This document shows, piece by piece, positions 51,720 to 60,635 of a DNA stretch of 64,000 bases (positions are counted from its first letter, which is position 1; every line of letters starts with the position of its first letter). Under the pieces are notes generated by a model that saw nothing but the letters and a program-made list of their open reading frames with translations, was not told the DNA's origin and did not search any database. The DNA comes from DASSUW01 sp963803335 (lineage in GTDB: Bacteria; Actinomycetota; Thermoleophilia; Solirubrobacterales; Solirubrobacteraceae), in the NCBI GenBank assembly GCA_963803335.1, contig CAWDME010000013.1, positions 186,001 to 250,000 of the forward strand, given 5' to 3'. Position numbers and translations under genes: made by a program.

Positions 51720-53423
51720 ATGACGACGGTGGCGATCCTCGGCGGCGGCGTCGCGGGCCTGACGGCGGCCCACGAACTGGCCGAGCGCGGCTTCGATGTC
51801 GTGGTGCTCGAGACGCGCGACCTCCCGGGCGGCAAGGCGCGCAGCCTCCCGGTGCCCGGGTCGGCGACCGGCGGCCGCGCGGACCTGCCCGCCGAGCACG
51901 GCTTCCGCTTCTTCCCGGCCTTCTACCAGCACATACCGGACACGATGCGGCGGATCCCTGCGGGCGGGAAGACCGTCTTCGAGCGCCTGACCGGCGCCGA
52001 GCGGATCCTGCTCGCCCAGGCCGGCGGCCGCAACGAGATCGTCGCGCCCGCCCATGCCGCGGAAACGCTCGACGACCTCGCGGTGCTGAGCCGCTTCCTG
52101 CTCGAGGTGATGACCGGGCTCGGCATGACGCCGGCCGACCATGCCTGGCTGATGGACCGCCTGCTCACCCTGCTCACGAGCTGCGACGAGCGCCGCTATG
52201 AGCAGTGGGAGCTGCAGAGCTGGTGGGTCTACACCAACGCCGAGCACCGCTCGGACGCGTTCAAGAAGTTCCTCGCCGAGGGCCTCACTCGCACGCTCGT
52301 CGCCGCCCGCGCACGCGAGATCAGCGCCCGCACCGGCGGGCTCATCCTCGCGCAGCTCGTGTTCGACCTCACGCGCGCCGGCACCCGCGCCGACCGCGTC
52401 CTCAGCGCCCCGACCAACGAGGCGTGGATCGATCCGTGGGTGGCGCACCTGCACACCCTCGGGGTCGACCTTCGCCTGAGCACCCCGGTGCAGGGGATCG
52501 CGGTGGCGAACGGGCGCATCGCGGGCGTGACGACGCCTGCCGGCACCGTGACCGCCGACTACTACGTCGCGGCGCTGCCGGTCGAGGTGATGCGGATCCT
52601 CGCCGGGCCGCCGCTGCGTGCGCTCGAGCCGCGGCTGGCCGCGCTCGACGATCTCACGACGCGGTGGATGAACGGCGTGCTGTTCTACCTCGACCGCGAC
52701 GTCCCGATCGTCAAGGGCCACGCGATCTACATCGACTCCGCCTGGGCGCTGACGTCGATCTCGCAAGCGCAGTTCTGGCACGGCGTCGACCTCGGGCGCT
52801 ACGGCGACGGGCGCGTGCGGGGGATCCTCTCGGTCGACGTCTCAGACTGGACGACCCCCGGGCCGCGCACCGGCAAGGTCGCGATGGCGTGCACGCGCGA
52901 AGAGATCCGCACCGAGGTCTGGGGCCAGCTGACCGACCACCTCAATGACGGCCCGCAGCCGGTGCTCGACGACCACCACGTGATCAGCTGGTTCCTCGAC
53001 CCGGCGATCCAGTTCCCGAACCCCAGCGCGGCCACCAACCTCGAGCCGCTGCTGATCAACACGGCGGGCTCGTGGGCGCGCCGCCCGGACGCCGCGACGC
53101 GGATCCCCAACCTGCTGCTGGCCGCCGACTACGTGCGGACCAACACCGACCTCGCCACGATGGAGGGCGCCAACGAGGCGGCCCGCCGTGCGGTCAACGC
53201 GATCCTCGCCGCCACCGGGCGCGGCGATCCGTGCGCCATCTACGCGTTGCGTGAGCCGGGCGTGCTGGCGCCCGCGCGGATGCTCGACAAGCTGCGCTGG
53301 AAGCTGTTCCACCGACCTCCGCAGGCGCCGCTACGGGTCGCCGCGGACGGCGGCCTCGAGCCGCGCAGCGTGGTCTCCCGCGGCCTGCTCGCCGCCGGCC
53401 GGCTCACGGTTCGACGCGGGTGA
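51720..53423 (+). CDS. FAD-dependent amine-oxidase/desaturase-like oxidoreductase
   Basis: 567 residues. The N-terminal FAD site is VAILGGGVAGLTAAHELAERGFDVVVLE followed by GGKARS, cited as GGGVAGLTAAHELA and the GGK-R motif. A C-terminal FAD-binding segment (NLLLAADYVRTNTDLATMEGANEAARRAV, key part LAADYVRTNTDLATMEGA) ends the domain. It resembles HpnE/phytoene-desaturase-like enzymes acting on isoprenoids or hydroxysqualene, but no partner genes of that pathway are nearby. The 3' end overlaps the convergent gene by 20 nt. Confidence 0.82.
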   Translation: MTTVAILGGGVAGLTAAHELAERGFDVVVLETRDLPGGKARSLPVPGSATGGRADLPAEHGFRFFPAFYQHIPDTMRRIPAGGKTVFERLTGAERILLAQAGGRNEIVAPAHAAETLDDLAVLSRFLLEVMTGLGMTPADHAWLMDRLLTLLTSCDERRYEQWELQSWWVYTNAEHRSDAFKKFLAEGLTRTLVAARAREISARTGGLILAQLVFDLTRAGTRADRVLSAPTNEAWIDPWVAHLHTLGVDLRLSTPVQGIAVANGRIAGVTTPAGTVTADYYVAALPVEVMRILAGPPLRALEPRLAALDDLTTRWMNGVLFYLDRDVPIVKGHAIYIDSAWALTSISQAQFWHGVDLGRYGDGRVRGILSVDVSDWTTPGPRTGKVAMACTREEIRTEVWGQLTDHLNDGPQPVLDDHHVISWFLDPAIQFPNPSAATNLEPLLINTAGSWARRPDAATRIPNLLLAADYVRTNTDLATMEGANEAARRAVNAILAATGRGDPCAIYALREPGVLAPARMLDKLRWKLFHRPPQAPLRVAADGGLEPRSVVSRGLLAAGRLTVRRG

Positions 53424-54474
53424 GACCGGCCTCGCGCGCGCCCTCCTCGAGCGCCGCCAGCCCGTACGCCTGGACTGGTCCGAGCGCTCCGGTGCCCTCG
53501 GGCGCGTGGCGCGCGGCCCAGGCGATCAGGTCGGCCGTCAGTGTGTACGGCTCTGGCCCGGTCAGCTCGACGCGGGCGAGCTGGGCGCCGCGGGCGTCGA
53601 ACGCCTCGGCGGCGACCGCCGAGATCCCCGAGCCAGGCTCCGGATCACCGCCCATGCCGGCCAGCCGGTCGCCGGCCGCCCGCGCCAGCGCGCGTGCACC
53701 CGGCACGCGCAGCGCCACGCTGCCGGCGAGGCTCGCCGCCTGCAGCGGCCGGGCCAGCGAGCCGAACCAGCCCAGGTACGTGTTGACCTCGCGCAGCTGC
53801 GGATACGAGACGGGCAGCGTGAGGTGCTCGGAGCCGCCGACCGACAGGGCCTCGCGCTCCTTCCCGCGGACCGTGAACGAGCGCACGCGTTCGCCGTTGC
53901 GCACGACCGTCATCGCGCCGTCGCGGAATGCGTGGCTGTCGTCGAGCACGATTCCCACCGTCGACGCCCGCGTGCCGCCGCTCGGGCGCATCCCGAACGC
54001 GTAGTAGCCGACGTCGACGCGCACGGCCGCCTCGCCCGCCTCTTCGAGCGCCAGGCCGGCGGCGAGCGCTCCCGGCACGAAGTCGTAGCCCATCGCCGGC
54101 AGCAGCGCCGCCCCGGCGCGGGCGGCCGGCGGCCCGAGCTCGTCGAACACGCGGCGGATGAACGACGGCTCGCCGGTCGAGTCGATGTAGGTGCCGCCCG
54201 CGGCGATCGCCGCCCGCACGGCCGGCTCGCCCCACTTGACGAACGGCCCGACCGTGCTGACGAGCACGTCGCCCTTCTCGAGCAGGCCGAACACCGAGTT
54301 GGGCCGCAGCGCGTCGGCCTGGCGCCATTCGACGCCGAGGCGGTCGGCGAGCTCGCTCAGTGGACCCGCCGAGCGCGCGGCGAGCACCGGGTCGGCGCCC
54401 TGGACGGCAAGCCGTTCGGCGACCAGGCGTCCAGTGAAGCCGGTTGCCCCGAAGATGATGATGCGCCTTGGCAC
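53404..54474 (-). CDS. Saccharopine-dehydrogenase-like oxidoreductase (trans-acting enoyl-reductase type)
   Basis: 356 residues from GTG 54474. Rossmann fold start IIIFGATGFTGRLVAERLA, then STVGPFVKWGEPAVRAAIAAGGTYID (key part GPFVKWGEPAV) and STGEPSFIRRVFDE, typical of the family that includes mycobacterial enoyl reductases acting in trans with polyketide synthases. Here no polyketide synthase is near. NAD(P)-dependent reduction is likely; the substrate is unknown. Convergent to the FAD oxidoreductase and divergent from pnp. Confidence 0.82.
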   Translation of the reverse strand: MPRRIIIFGATGFTGRLVAERLAVQGADPVLAARSAGPLSELADRLGVEWRQADALRPNSVFGLLEKGDVLVSTVGPFVKWGEPAVRAAIAAGGTYIDSTGEPSFIRRVFDELGPPAARAGAALLPAMGYDFVPGALAAGLALEEAGEAAVRVDVGYYAFGMRPSGGTRASTVGIVLDDSHAFRDGAMTVVRNGERVRSFTVRGKEREALSVGGSEHLTLPVSYPQLREVNTYLGWFGSLARPLQAASLAGSVALRVPGARALARAAGDRLAGMGGDPEPGSGISAVAAEAFDARGAQLARVELTGPEPYTLTADLIAWAARHAPEGTGALGPVQAYGLAALEEGAREAGLTRVEP

Positions 54475-54570
54475 GTGCTTCCTACTACCATGGCAGGCAA
54501 CAACTACCGAAGCGTCAGAGAAGATGCAGAGGGCCTGCCGACCGAACGGCGGGCGCAGAAAGAGGGACAC

Positions 54571-56856
54571 ATGCCAGAAGTGCACCGGGTCTCCGTCGAG
54601 GTCGGCGGAACTGAGATCTCGTTCGAGACCGGTTGGATGGCGAAGCAGGCCTCAGGGGCCGTCGTCGTCCGCGCGGGCGACACCGTCGTCCTCAATACCG
54701 CCACCGCAGGCAACCTGCGTGATGTCGACTTCCTCCCGCTGACGGTGGATGTCGAGGAGCGGATGTACGCCGCCGGGAAGATCCCCGGCTCATTCTTCAA
54801 GCGCGAGGGCCGCGCCGGCGAGAAGGCGACGCTGATCGCGCGCATGATCGACCGTCCGCTGCGGCCGCTGTTCCCGAAGGGCTGGCGTCGTGAGACGCAG
54901 CTCGTCGGCATGCCGCTGTCGATCGATCAGGTCCAGCCCTACGACGTGCTCGCCATGAACGGCGCGTCGGCCGCGCTGCAGATCTCCGACATCCCGTTCC
55001 CGGTCCCGGTCGGCGCGGTGCGGATCGGCAAGCTCGAGGGCAACTTCGTGATCAACCCGACCGAGGAGCAGCTGCTCGAGTCCGATCTCGACCTCGTCGT
55101 GTCGGGCACCGAGGAGGCCATCCTGATGGTCGAGGCGGGCGCCAACGAGGTGCCCGAGGCCGAGATCCTCGACGCGCTCGACATCGCGCACTCGGAGATC
55201 AAGAAGCTGTGCGCCGCGCAGCGTGAGCTGGCCGAGAAGGCCGGCAAGCCCAAGCTGGAGCTCGAGGTCCCGCAGGTCGACGCCGACCTCGCGGGCCAGA
55301 TCGCGCAGTCGCACGGCGCCGCGCTCGACGCCGCGACCCAGGTCGAGGACAAGCTCGCGCGCCAAGACGCGACGAACGCCGTCGAGGAGCAGGTGCTCGA
55401 GCAGTACTCCGGCGACCCCGCCGCCGACACCTACGCCGACTTCCGCCAGAAGGCGCAGCTCGCGTTCGACGCGCTCGAGAAGAAGATCATCCGCGAGCGC
55501 ATCGCGGTGCAGAAGAAGCGGCCGGACGGCCGCCAGCCGGATGAGATCCGCGCGATCGACATCCAGGTCAAGCCGCTGCCGCGCACGCACGGCTCGGCGC
55601 TGTTCACGCGCGGCCAGACGCAGGCCCTGTCCGTCGTCGCCCTCGGCACGACGCGTGAGGAGATGCGCCTGGACAACCTCGGGCTGGAGACGTCCAAGCG
55701 CTACTTCCACCACTACAACTTCCCGCCGTTCTCGGTGGGTGAGGCCGGCTTCATGCGCGGCCCCAAGCGCCGTGACATCGGCCACGGCGCGCTCGCCGAG
55801 CGCGCGCTGGTCCCGATGATCCCGGACCAGGAGACGTTCCCGTACACGATCCGTGTCGTGTCGGACATCCTCGAGTCCAACGGGTCGTCCTCGATGGCCT
55901 CCGTGTGCGGCTCGACGCTGTCGCTGATGGACGCGGGCGTGCCGATCAAGGCGCCGGTGGCCGGCATCGCGATGGGCCTGATCAAGGAGGGCGACGACTA
56001 CGTCGTGCTCTCCGACATCGCGGGCGTCGAGGACCACCTCGGCGACATGGACTTCAAGGTCGCCGGCACCGAGAAGGGCATCACCGCCCTGCAGATGGAC
56101 ATCAAGATCACGGGCGTCACGTTCGAGATCCTGCGCGACGCGCTCACGCAGGCCAAGGAGGGCCGGTCGTTCATCCTCGGCAAGATGGCCGAGGCGATCG
56201 GCGAGCCGCGCACCGAGCTCTCGGAGTTCGCGCCGCGCATCTCGGCGATCAAGATCGACCCGGACAAGATCGGCCTGCTGATCGGCAAGGGCGGCGAGAC
56301 GATCCGCTCGCTGCAGGACGAGTACGAGGCGCAGATCGACGTCGACGACGAGGGCAACGTCCGCGTGTACGCGCAGACCGGGGCCCAGGGCGACGCGCTC
56401 GCCGAGCGCATCCGCTCGATGACAAAGGAGGTCGAGGTCGGCGACGAGTTCCCGGGCGCGAAGGTCGTCAAGACCACCACGTTCGGCGCGTTCGTCGAGC
56501 TCGCCAAGGGCACCGACGGCCTCCTGCACATCTCCAACGTCTCGCCCGGCAACCGCGTCGGGACGGTCGAGGAGGTCCTCAACAAGGGCGACGAGATCTC
56601 GGTCCGCGTGGTCGAGGTCGACCGCGAGCGCGGCCGCATCGGCCTGCGCCTGGCCGAGGACCCGGAGATCGCCGGCAAGACCAAGGAGGAGCTGGCCACG
56701 GTCGGCACCGGCGGCGGCGATGGCGGCGGCCGTGGCGGCGACCGGCCCCGCGGGCGTGGCGGCGACCGGCGCAACGGTCGCAGTGGCGGCCGTGACCGTG
56801 ACCGCGATCGCGGGCCGCGCGCCCCGCGCGGCGATCGCGATCCCGACCGGGGCTAG
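54571..56856 (+). CDS. pnp: Polynucleotide phosphorylase
   Basis: 761 residues. Two RNase PH domains (VLNTATAGNLRDVDFLPLTVD; FTRGQTQALSVVALGT and SDILESNGSSSMASVCG), the KH domain (DKIGLLIGKGGETIRSLQ) and the S1 domain (FGAFVELAKGTDGLLHISNVS), then a long Gly/Arg/Asp tail. It degrades RNA with phosphate. ATG 54571 has GAGGGA 4 nt upstream; an in-frame ATG at 54490 would add 27 residues and lacks a ribosome-binding site. The M16 peptidase follows. Confidence 0.96.
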   Translation: MPEVHRVSVEVGGTEISFETGWMAKQASGAVVVRAGDTVVLNTATAGNLRDVDFLPLTVDVEERMYAAGKIPGSFFKREGRAGEKATLIARMIDRPLRPLFPKGWRRETQLVGMPLSIDQVQPYDVLAMNGASAALQISDIPFPVPVGAVRIGKLEGNFVINPTEEQLLESDLDLVVSGTEEAILMVEAGANEVPEAEILDALDIAHSEIKKLCAAQRELAEKAGKPKLELEVPQVDADLAGQIAQSHGAALDAATQVEDKLARQDATNAVEEQVLEQYSGDPAADTYADFRQKAQLAFDALEKKIIRERIAVQKKRPDGRQPDEIRAIDIQVKPLPRTHGSALFTRGQTQALSVVALGTTREEMRLDNLGLETSKRYFHHYNFPPFSVGEAGFMRGPKRRDIGHGALAERALVPMIPDQETFPYTIRVVSDILESNGSSSMASVCGSTLSLMDAGVPIKAPVAGIAMGLIKEGDDYVVLSDIAGVEDHLGDMDFKVAGTEKGITALQMDIKITGVTFEILRDALTQAKEGRSFILGKMAEAIGEPRTELSEFAPRISAIKIDPDKIGLLIGKGGETIRSLQDEYEAQIDVDDEGNVRVYAQTGAQGDALAERIRSMTKEVEVGDEFPGAKVVKTTTFGAFVELAKGTDGLLHISNVSPGNRVGTVEEVLNKGDEISVRVVEVDRERGRIGLRLAEDPEIAGKTKEELATVGTGGGDGGGRGGDRPRGRGGDRRNGRSGGRDRDRDRGPRAPRGDRDPDRG

Positions 56857-58138
56857 CGCGCTGCCAGCCCATCGCATCACGGAACTGAGTTCCGGGCTGC
56901 GGATCGCGACGGAGGCCATGCCCTCCGTCCGGTCCGCCGCCCTGGGCTTCTTCGTGGCCACCGGCTCGCGCGGCGAGTCGGTGGCGGAGGCGGGCCTCTC
57001 GCACTTCCTCGAGCACCTGCTGTTTCGCGGCACCGACCGCTACGCCTCGGCCGAGATCGACCAGCTCTTCGACGCGATGGGCGCCGAGCTCAACGCCGGC
57101 ACCGACAAGGAGAGCACCACGGTCTACGCGCGGATGCTCGACCAGCACCTGCCGCGGGCGTTCGACGTGATCGCCGACATGGTGTGGCGGCCGGCGTTCC
57201 AGGACGTCGATCCCGAGCGCGAGGTCGTGCTCGAGGAGATCGCCATGTACGAGGACGACCCGCAGGACACGGTGTTCGACGTCCTCGGGCAGGCGGTCTT
57301 CGGCGGCCACCCGCTCGGCCGGCCGATCATCGGCCGCGCGCCGGTGATCCGCGACACGCCGGTCGAGGACATCGCCGCCTTCCACGCCGCTCGCTACGTA
57401 CCGGGCTCAGTGGTCATCGCGGCCGCCGGCTCGATCGACCACGACCAGATCGTGGAGCTCGCCGAGCAGACGCTGCGCGACGGCATCGGCAGCGCGCCCG
57501 AGATCGAGCCCGCGCCGGCCGAGCCGGCCCCGACCGTGCGCTTCCAGCGCAAGGACACCGAGCAGTGCCACGTGTGCCTCGGGGCGCTCGGTCTCCCGCG
57601 CGGCGACGACCGCCGCTTCGCCTCGCGCGTGCTCGATGCCATCTTCGGCGGGCTGTCCTCGTCGCGGCTGTTCCAGGCCGTGCGCGAGGAACGCGGGCTC
57701 GCATACTCGGTCTACTCGTTCGCCGGCCAGTACGCCGACACCGGGCAGATCGGGCTGTACGTCGGCACGCGGCCGGACAAGGTCGGCGACGCGATGGGCG
57801 TCGTGGCCGACGAGCTCGCGGGGTTGCGCGAGCGCGGGGTGAGCGCGGAGGAGCTCGAGCGGGCGCGCGAGAACGTCAAGGCGCGCGTCGTGCTCGCGCT
57901 GGAGTCGACCGGCGCCCGCATGAACCGGCTCGGCGCCTCGCTGCTGTTCGAACTGCCGCTGCTGGAGACCGACGAGGTGATGGCCCGCTTCGACGCCGTC
58001 ACCCTGGACGACCTGCGCGAGTTGACCGACGAGCTGTGGGCCCCGGAGCGGTTGAGCGCTGCCGGGATCGGACCGGATGAGCAGGCGTTCCGCGACGCCG
58101 TCTCGGACGTCTGCCCGGGCGCCGGCGTCACGGCATGA
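56798..58138 (+). CDS. M16-family zinc metallopeptidase (processing-peptidase-like)
   Basis: 446 residues from GTG 56798; the domain starts HRITELSSGLRIATE. Zinc site AGLSHFLEHLLFRG (HFLEH) with the distal Glu in EREVVLEEIAMYEDDP, and the second half carries the R/Y region (EERGLAYSVYSF). Canonical starts lie only inside the pnp tail (56783, 56792, 56798) and would add a low-complexity leader. CTG 56861, 4 nt after the pnp stop, gives 425 residues and the family length. pnp-M16-dapB is a common actinobacterial order; GTG/ATG overlap with dapB. Confidence 0.88.
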   Translation: MTAIAGRAPRAAIAIPTGASALPAHRITELSSGLRIATEAMPSVRSAALGFFVATGSRGESVAEAGLSHFLEHLLFRGTDRYASAEIDQLFDAMGAELNAGTDKESTTVYARMLDQHLPRAFDVIADMVWRPAFQDVDPEREVVLEEIAMYEDDPQDTVFDVLGQAVFGGHPLGRPIIGRAPVIRDTPVEDIAAFHAARYVPGSVVIAAAGSIDHDQIVELAEQTLRDGIGSAPEIEPAPAEPAPTVRFQRKDTEQCHVCLGALGLPRGDDRRFASRVLDAIFGGLSSSRLFQAVREERGLAYSVYSFAGQYADTGQIGLYVGTRPDKVGDAMGVVADELAGLRERGVSAEELERARENVKARVVLALESTGARMNRLGASLLFELPLLETDEVMARFDAVTLDDLRELTDELWAPERLSAAGIGPDEQAFRDAVSDVCPGAGVTA

Positions 58139-58794
58139 TCCGCGTCGCGGTCACGGGCGCCGCGGGGCGCATGGGCCGCATGGTGTGCGAAGCCGTCGAC
58201 GGCGCGGACGACCTCTCGTTGACGGGCCAGGCCGACCCCGTCCTCGGCGTGGCGGTCGCGGACGTTCTGGACGGGGCTGATGTGCTCGTCGACTTCACGC
58301 GGCCCGACACGGCGCTCGACAACGCCCGCGCGGCCCTGGACGCCGGCGTGCACGCGGTGATCGGCACGTCGGGCTTCGACCTCGACGGCCTGCGGGAGGC
58401 CGCCGCGGCGTCGTCCGCGAAGGCGTTCTTCGCCCCCAACTTCGCGTTGGGGGCGGTGTTGATGATGCGCTTTGCCGCGGAGGCTTCGCGGGTGATGGCG
58501 CGGGCGGAGATCATCGAGCTCCATCACGAGGGCAAGCTCGACGCACCGTCGGGGACGGCCGCTCGCACAGCCGAGATGATGCAGGGCGACGTGCCGATCC
58601 ACTCCGTGCGGCTGCCGGGCCTCGTCGCCGACCAGGAGGTCATCCTCGGCGACGTCGCCCAGACGCTCACGATCCGCCACGTCACTACCGACCGTACAAG
58701 CTTCATGCCGGGCGTGCTGCTGGCGATCCGCCGCGTCGCGGACCTGCCTGAGTCCCCGGTCGTGGGGCTCGAGCACCTGCTGTTCGATCCGTAA
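58135..58794 (+). CDS. dapB: 4-hydroxy-tetrahydrodipicolinate reductase
   Basis: 219 residues, shorter than the usual 245-270. NAD(P) site VAVTGAAGRMGRMV, VDFTRPDTAL, GTSGFDLDGL, FAPNFALGAVLMM and the signature ELHHEGKLDAPSGTA are present. It acts after DapA in lysine/diaminopimelate synthesis. It overlaps the M16 gene (ATGA). dapA is 1.8 kb downstream, with two other genes in between. Confidence 0.94.
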   Translation: MIRVAVTGAAGRMGRMVCEAVDGADDLSLTGQADPVLGVAVADVLDGADVLVDFTRPDTALDNARAALDAGVHAVIGTSGFDLDGLREAAAASSAKAFFAPNFALGAVLMMRFAAEASRVMARAEIIELHHEGKLDAPSGTAARTAEMMQGDVPIHSVRLPGLVADQEVILGDVAQTLTIRHVTTDRTSFMPGVLLAIRRVADLPESPVVGLEHLLFDP

Positions 58795-58834
58795 TCAAGG
58801 CGCTCGCGCGAGCTTGCGAGTGCGAGTAAGCCGC

Positions 58835-59143
58835 ATGCTCATATCCGTCACCGACCACGCCGTCGAGCGCTACCTGCAGCGGGTGCGCGGCATGCTCGAT
58901 CCGCGACCCGAGATCGCCGGCCGCGTCCGCATCGCCTTCGAGGCCGGCCGCACCGCTCCGGGTGATCGCGGCGCGCTCCTCGTCCGGGATCTCGACCGTG
59001 CGGATTTGATCTACGTCTGCATGCTCGACAAGCCGCGCGACGAGCTCGTGGTCGTGACGCTGTGGGAGGAGGGGGAGAGCGCTGCCGTACCTCGCCGGTT
59101 CACGGACGCTTTGCGGCGGCGCCGCCGAACTTCGGCTGGGTAG
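58835..59143 (+). CDS. Small hypothetical protein (DUF4258-like fold possible)
   Basis: 102 residues from ATG 58835. ISVTDHAVERYLQRVRGMLDPRPEIAGRV (key part TDHAVERYLQRV) and LIYVCMLDKPRDELVVVTLWEEGE give a beta/alpha small domain with a leading His-Arg, reminiscent of DUF4258/BrnT-like RNase-fold proteins. No antitoxin is visible nearby. It ends in RRRRRTSAG. It has no ribosome-binding site that I can see. It is convergent to the HDOD-GGDEF gene. Confidence 0.55.
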   Translation: MLISVTDHAVERYLQRVRGMLDPRPEIAGRVRIAFEAGRTAPGDRGALLVRDLDRADLIYVCMLDKPRDELVVVTLWEEGESAAVPRRFTDALRRRRRTSAG

Positions 59144-59161
59144 AGCGGCGAGGGATCGGCC

Positions 59162-59180
59162 GGCGCGGCGAAATCGCGCC
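59162..59180. terminator. Hairpin between convergent genes
   Basis: GGCGCG, 7-nt loop, CGCGCC in the 36-bp gap between two convergent genes, touching the stop of the minus-strand gene. It may serve both directions. Confidence 0.45.
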
Positions 59181-60559
59181 TAGTAACGGACTACGCGGCC
59201 GCGGCCGGCGCGCTTGGCCTCGTACAGCGCCTCGTCGGCCCGCGAGAGCACCAGCGAGAGCGAGTCGGTGTCGGCCGTGGGGGAGGCGGCGCCGATCGAG
59301 AGGCCGACGTTCGGCGCGGCTTCCTCGCCGGCGAACGCGGCGGCGATGGCGTCGAGCACGGCCGAGGCGGCTTCGTCGCCGCGGCTCGGGCCGCCGGGGA
59401 CCCAGACGGCGAACTCGTCGCCGCCGAGCCGGCCGGCGACGCCCTGGGCCGACAGGTGGCGCGCCACCTCGGTCAGCACGAGGTCGCCGGTGGCGTGCCC
59501 GTGGCCGTCGTTGACGGCCTTGAAGTGGTCGATGTCGCAGATCAGGACGCTGCCGGGCTCGCGCTCGCCGACCGCGCGGCGGACGGTCGCCATCCAGTGG
59601 CGGCGGTTGAGCAGGCCGGTGAGGTCGTCGACGCGCGCCTGGCGCTCGAGCTCGGCGACGCGGGCGGCCATCGCGGCGCCGGCCTTGCCGCCGCGCACCG
59701 CCTCCAGCGCGAGGTCGTCGAAGTCCTCGTCGCAGAGGCCGAGGGCCTCGAGCGCGGGGCCGAGCAGCGCGTAGTCGGGCTCCGGGCGCGAGGCGAGGCC
59801 GACGATCTCGTCGGCGATGATCACGCATGCCGCCTCGCGGGAGGCGATCGTCAGGCCGTCCGGGCCGCCGTGATGGAAGGCGATCGCGGTTTCGACCGCG
59901 GCCTCGACCTGCGACGCGCGGGCGACCAGCGCGCCGGCGGCGGCGTGGTCGACGCCCAGGCGCTCCCGCTCGAGGCGGGCGCGCGGCGTGCCGGCCTGGT
60001 GTTCGGCGGCGATCTCGTCGAGCGCCGCGTTGCCGAAGGCGAGCGGCATCACGAGCTTGCCGACATCGTGCAGCAGGCCGCCCAGGTGGGCGACGTCGAC
60101 GCTGGCGCCGGTGCGCTCGGCGATGCCCTGCGAGCAGCCGGCGACGGCCGCGGCGTGCAGATGCAGATGACCGATCGAGCGACCGCCGTTGCCGGGCGCA
60201 GCCTGGAAGAAGCGGAACGTCGCGGCCTCGATCGCGAGCTGGGCGATCGCCTTGCGGCCGACCAGCGTCACGGCAGCGCGGATGCTGCGGGCGCGCAGCG
60301 GCCGGGCACAGGCGGCGGAGTTGGCGTACCGGAGCAGGTCCGTCGCGAGGCCCTGATCGGCCTCCAGCGCGGCAACCATGTCACCGATGCCGGCGTCCTC
60401 GCTCTCGGCGATCGCCTGTACGCGGCGCACGGTGGCGCTGAGCACCGGGAGGCGCCCCAGCTGCTCGACCGCGACTACGAGCCGATGCTCGGCGGAGAGT
60501 GTGGCCGGTGCTGCCGTGGTTGTCTGATGTCGAACCATAGGACCGTTTGGTTTCAGCAT
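59180..60559 (-). CDS. HDOD-GGDEF signalling protein
   Basis: 459 residues from ATG 60559 (ATG 60538 also possible). The HDOD domain covers about residues 40-290: LGRLPVLSATVRRVQ, LLRYANSAA, AVTLVGRKAIAQLA, and HLGGLLHDVGKLVMPL (an HD-like HDVGK). A coiled linker follows, then a GGDEF domain: DDLTGLLNRRHW, CDIDHFKAVNDGHGH and intact GGDEF near residue 385. It probably links a stress or metabolic input to c-di-GMP. It stands between dapB and dapA and is divergent from dapA (76 bp). Confidence 0.9.
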   Translation of the reverse strand: MLKPNGPMVRHQTTTAAPATLSAEHRLVVAVEQLGRLPVLSATVRRVQAIAESEDAGIGDMVAALEADQGLATDLLRYANSAACARPLRARSIRAAVTLVGRKAIAQLAIEAATFRFFQAAPGNGGRSIGHLHLHAAAVAGCSQGIAERTGASVDVAHLGGLLHDVGKLVMPLAFGNAALDEIAAEHQAGTPRARLERERLGVDHAAAGALVARASQVEAAVETAIAFHHGGPDGLTIASREAACVIIADEIVGLASRPEPDYALLGPALEALGLCDEDFDDLALEAVRGGKAGAAMAARVAELERQARVDDLTGLLNRRHWMATVRRAVGEREPGSVLICDIDHFKAVNDGHGHATGDLVLTEVARHLSAQGVAGRLGGDEFAVWVPGGPSRGDEAASAVLDAIAAAFAGEEAAPNVGLSIGAASPTADTDSLSLVLSRADEALYEAKRAGRGRVVRY

Positions 60560-60635
60560 CGGCGGACCCCCACCGAGGCTTGAGCGATTCGGCGCAGGGG
60601 ACATCGCAGCCGCCCGGCGTGCGAAACTGGGGGCC

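Noticed and set aside
54490..54570. Upstream in-frame ATG adding 27 residues to PNPase
   Set aside because: No ribosome-binding site before 54490, whereas GAGGGA stands before 54571, and the normal PNPase N-terminus begins there.
58801..58820. GCTCGCGCGAGC palindrome after dapB
   Set aside because: Only 12 bp, without spacer or T tract; expected by chance in such GC-rich DNA.
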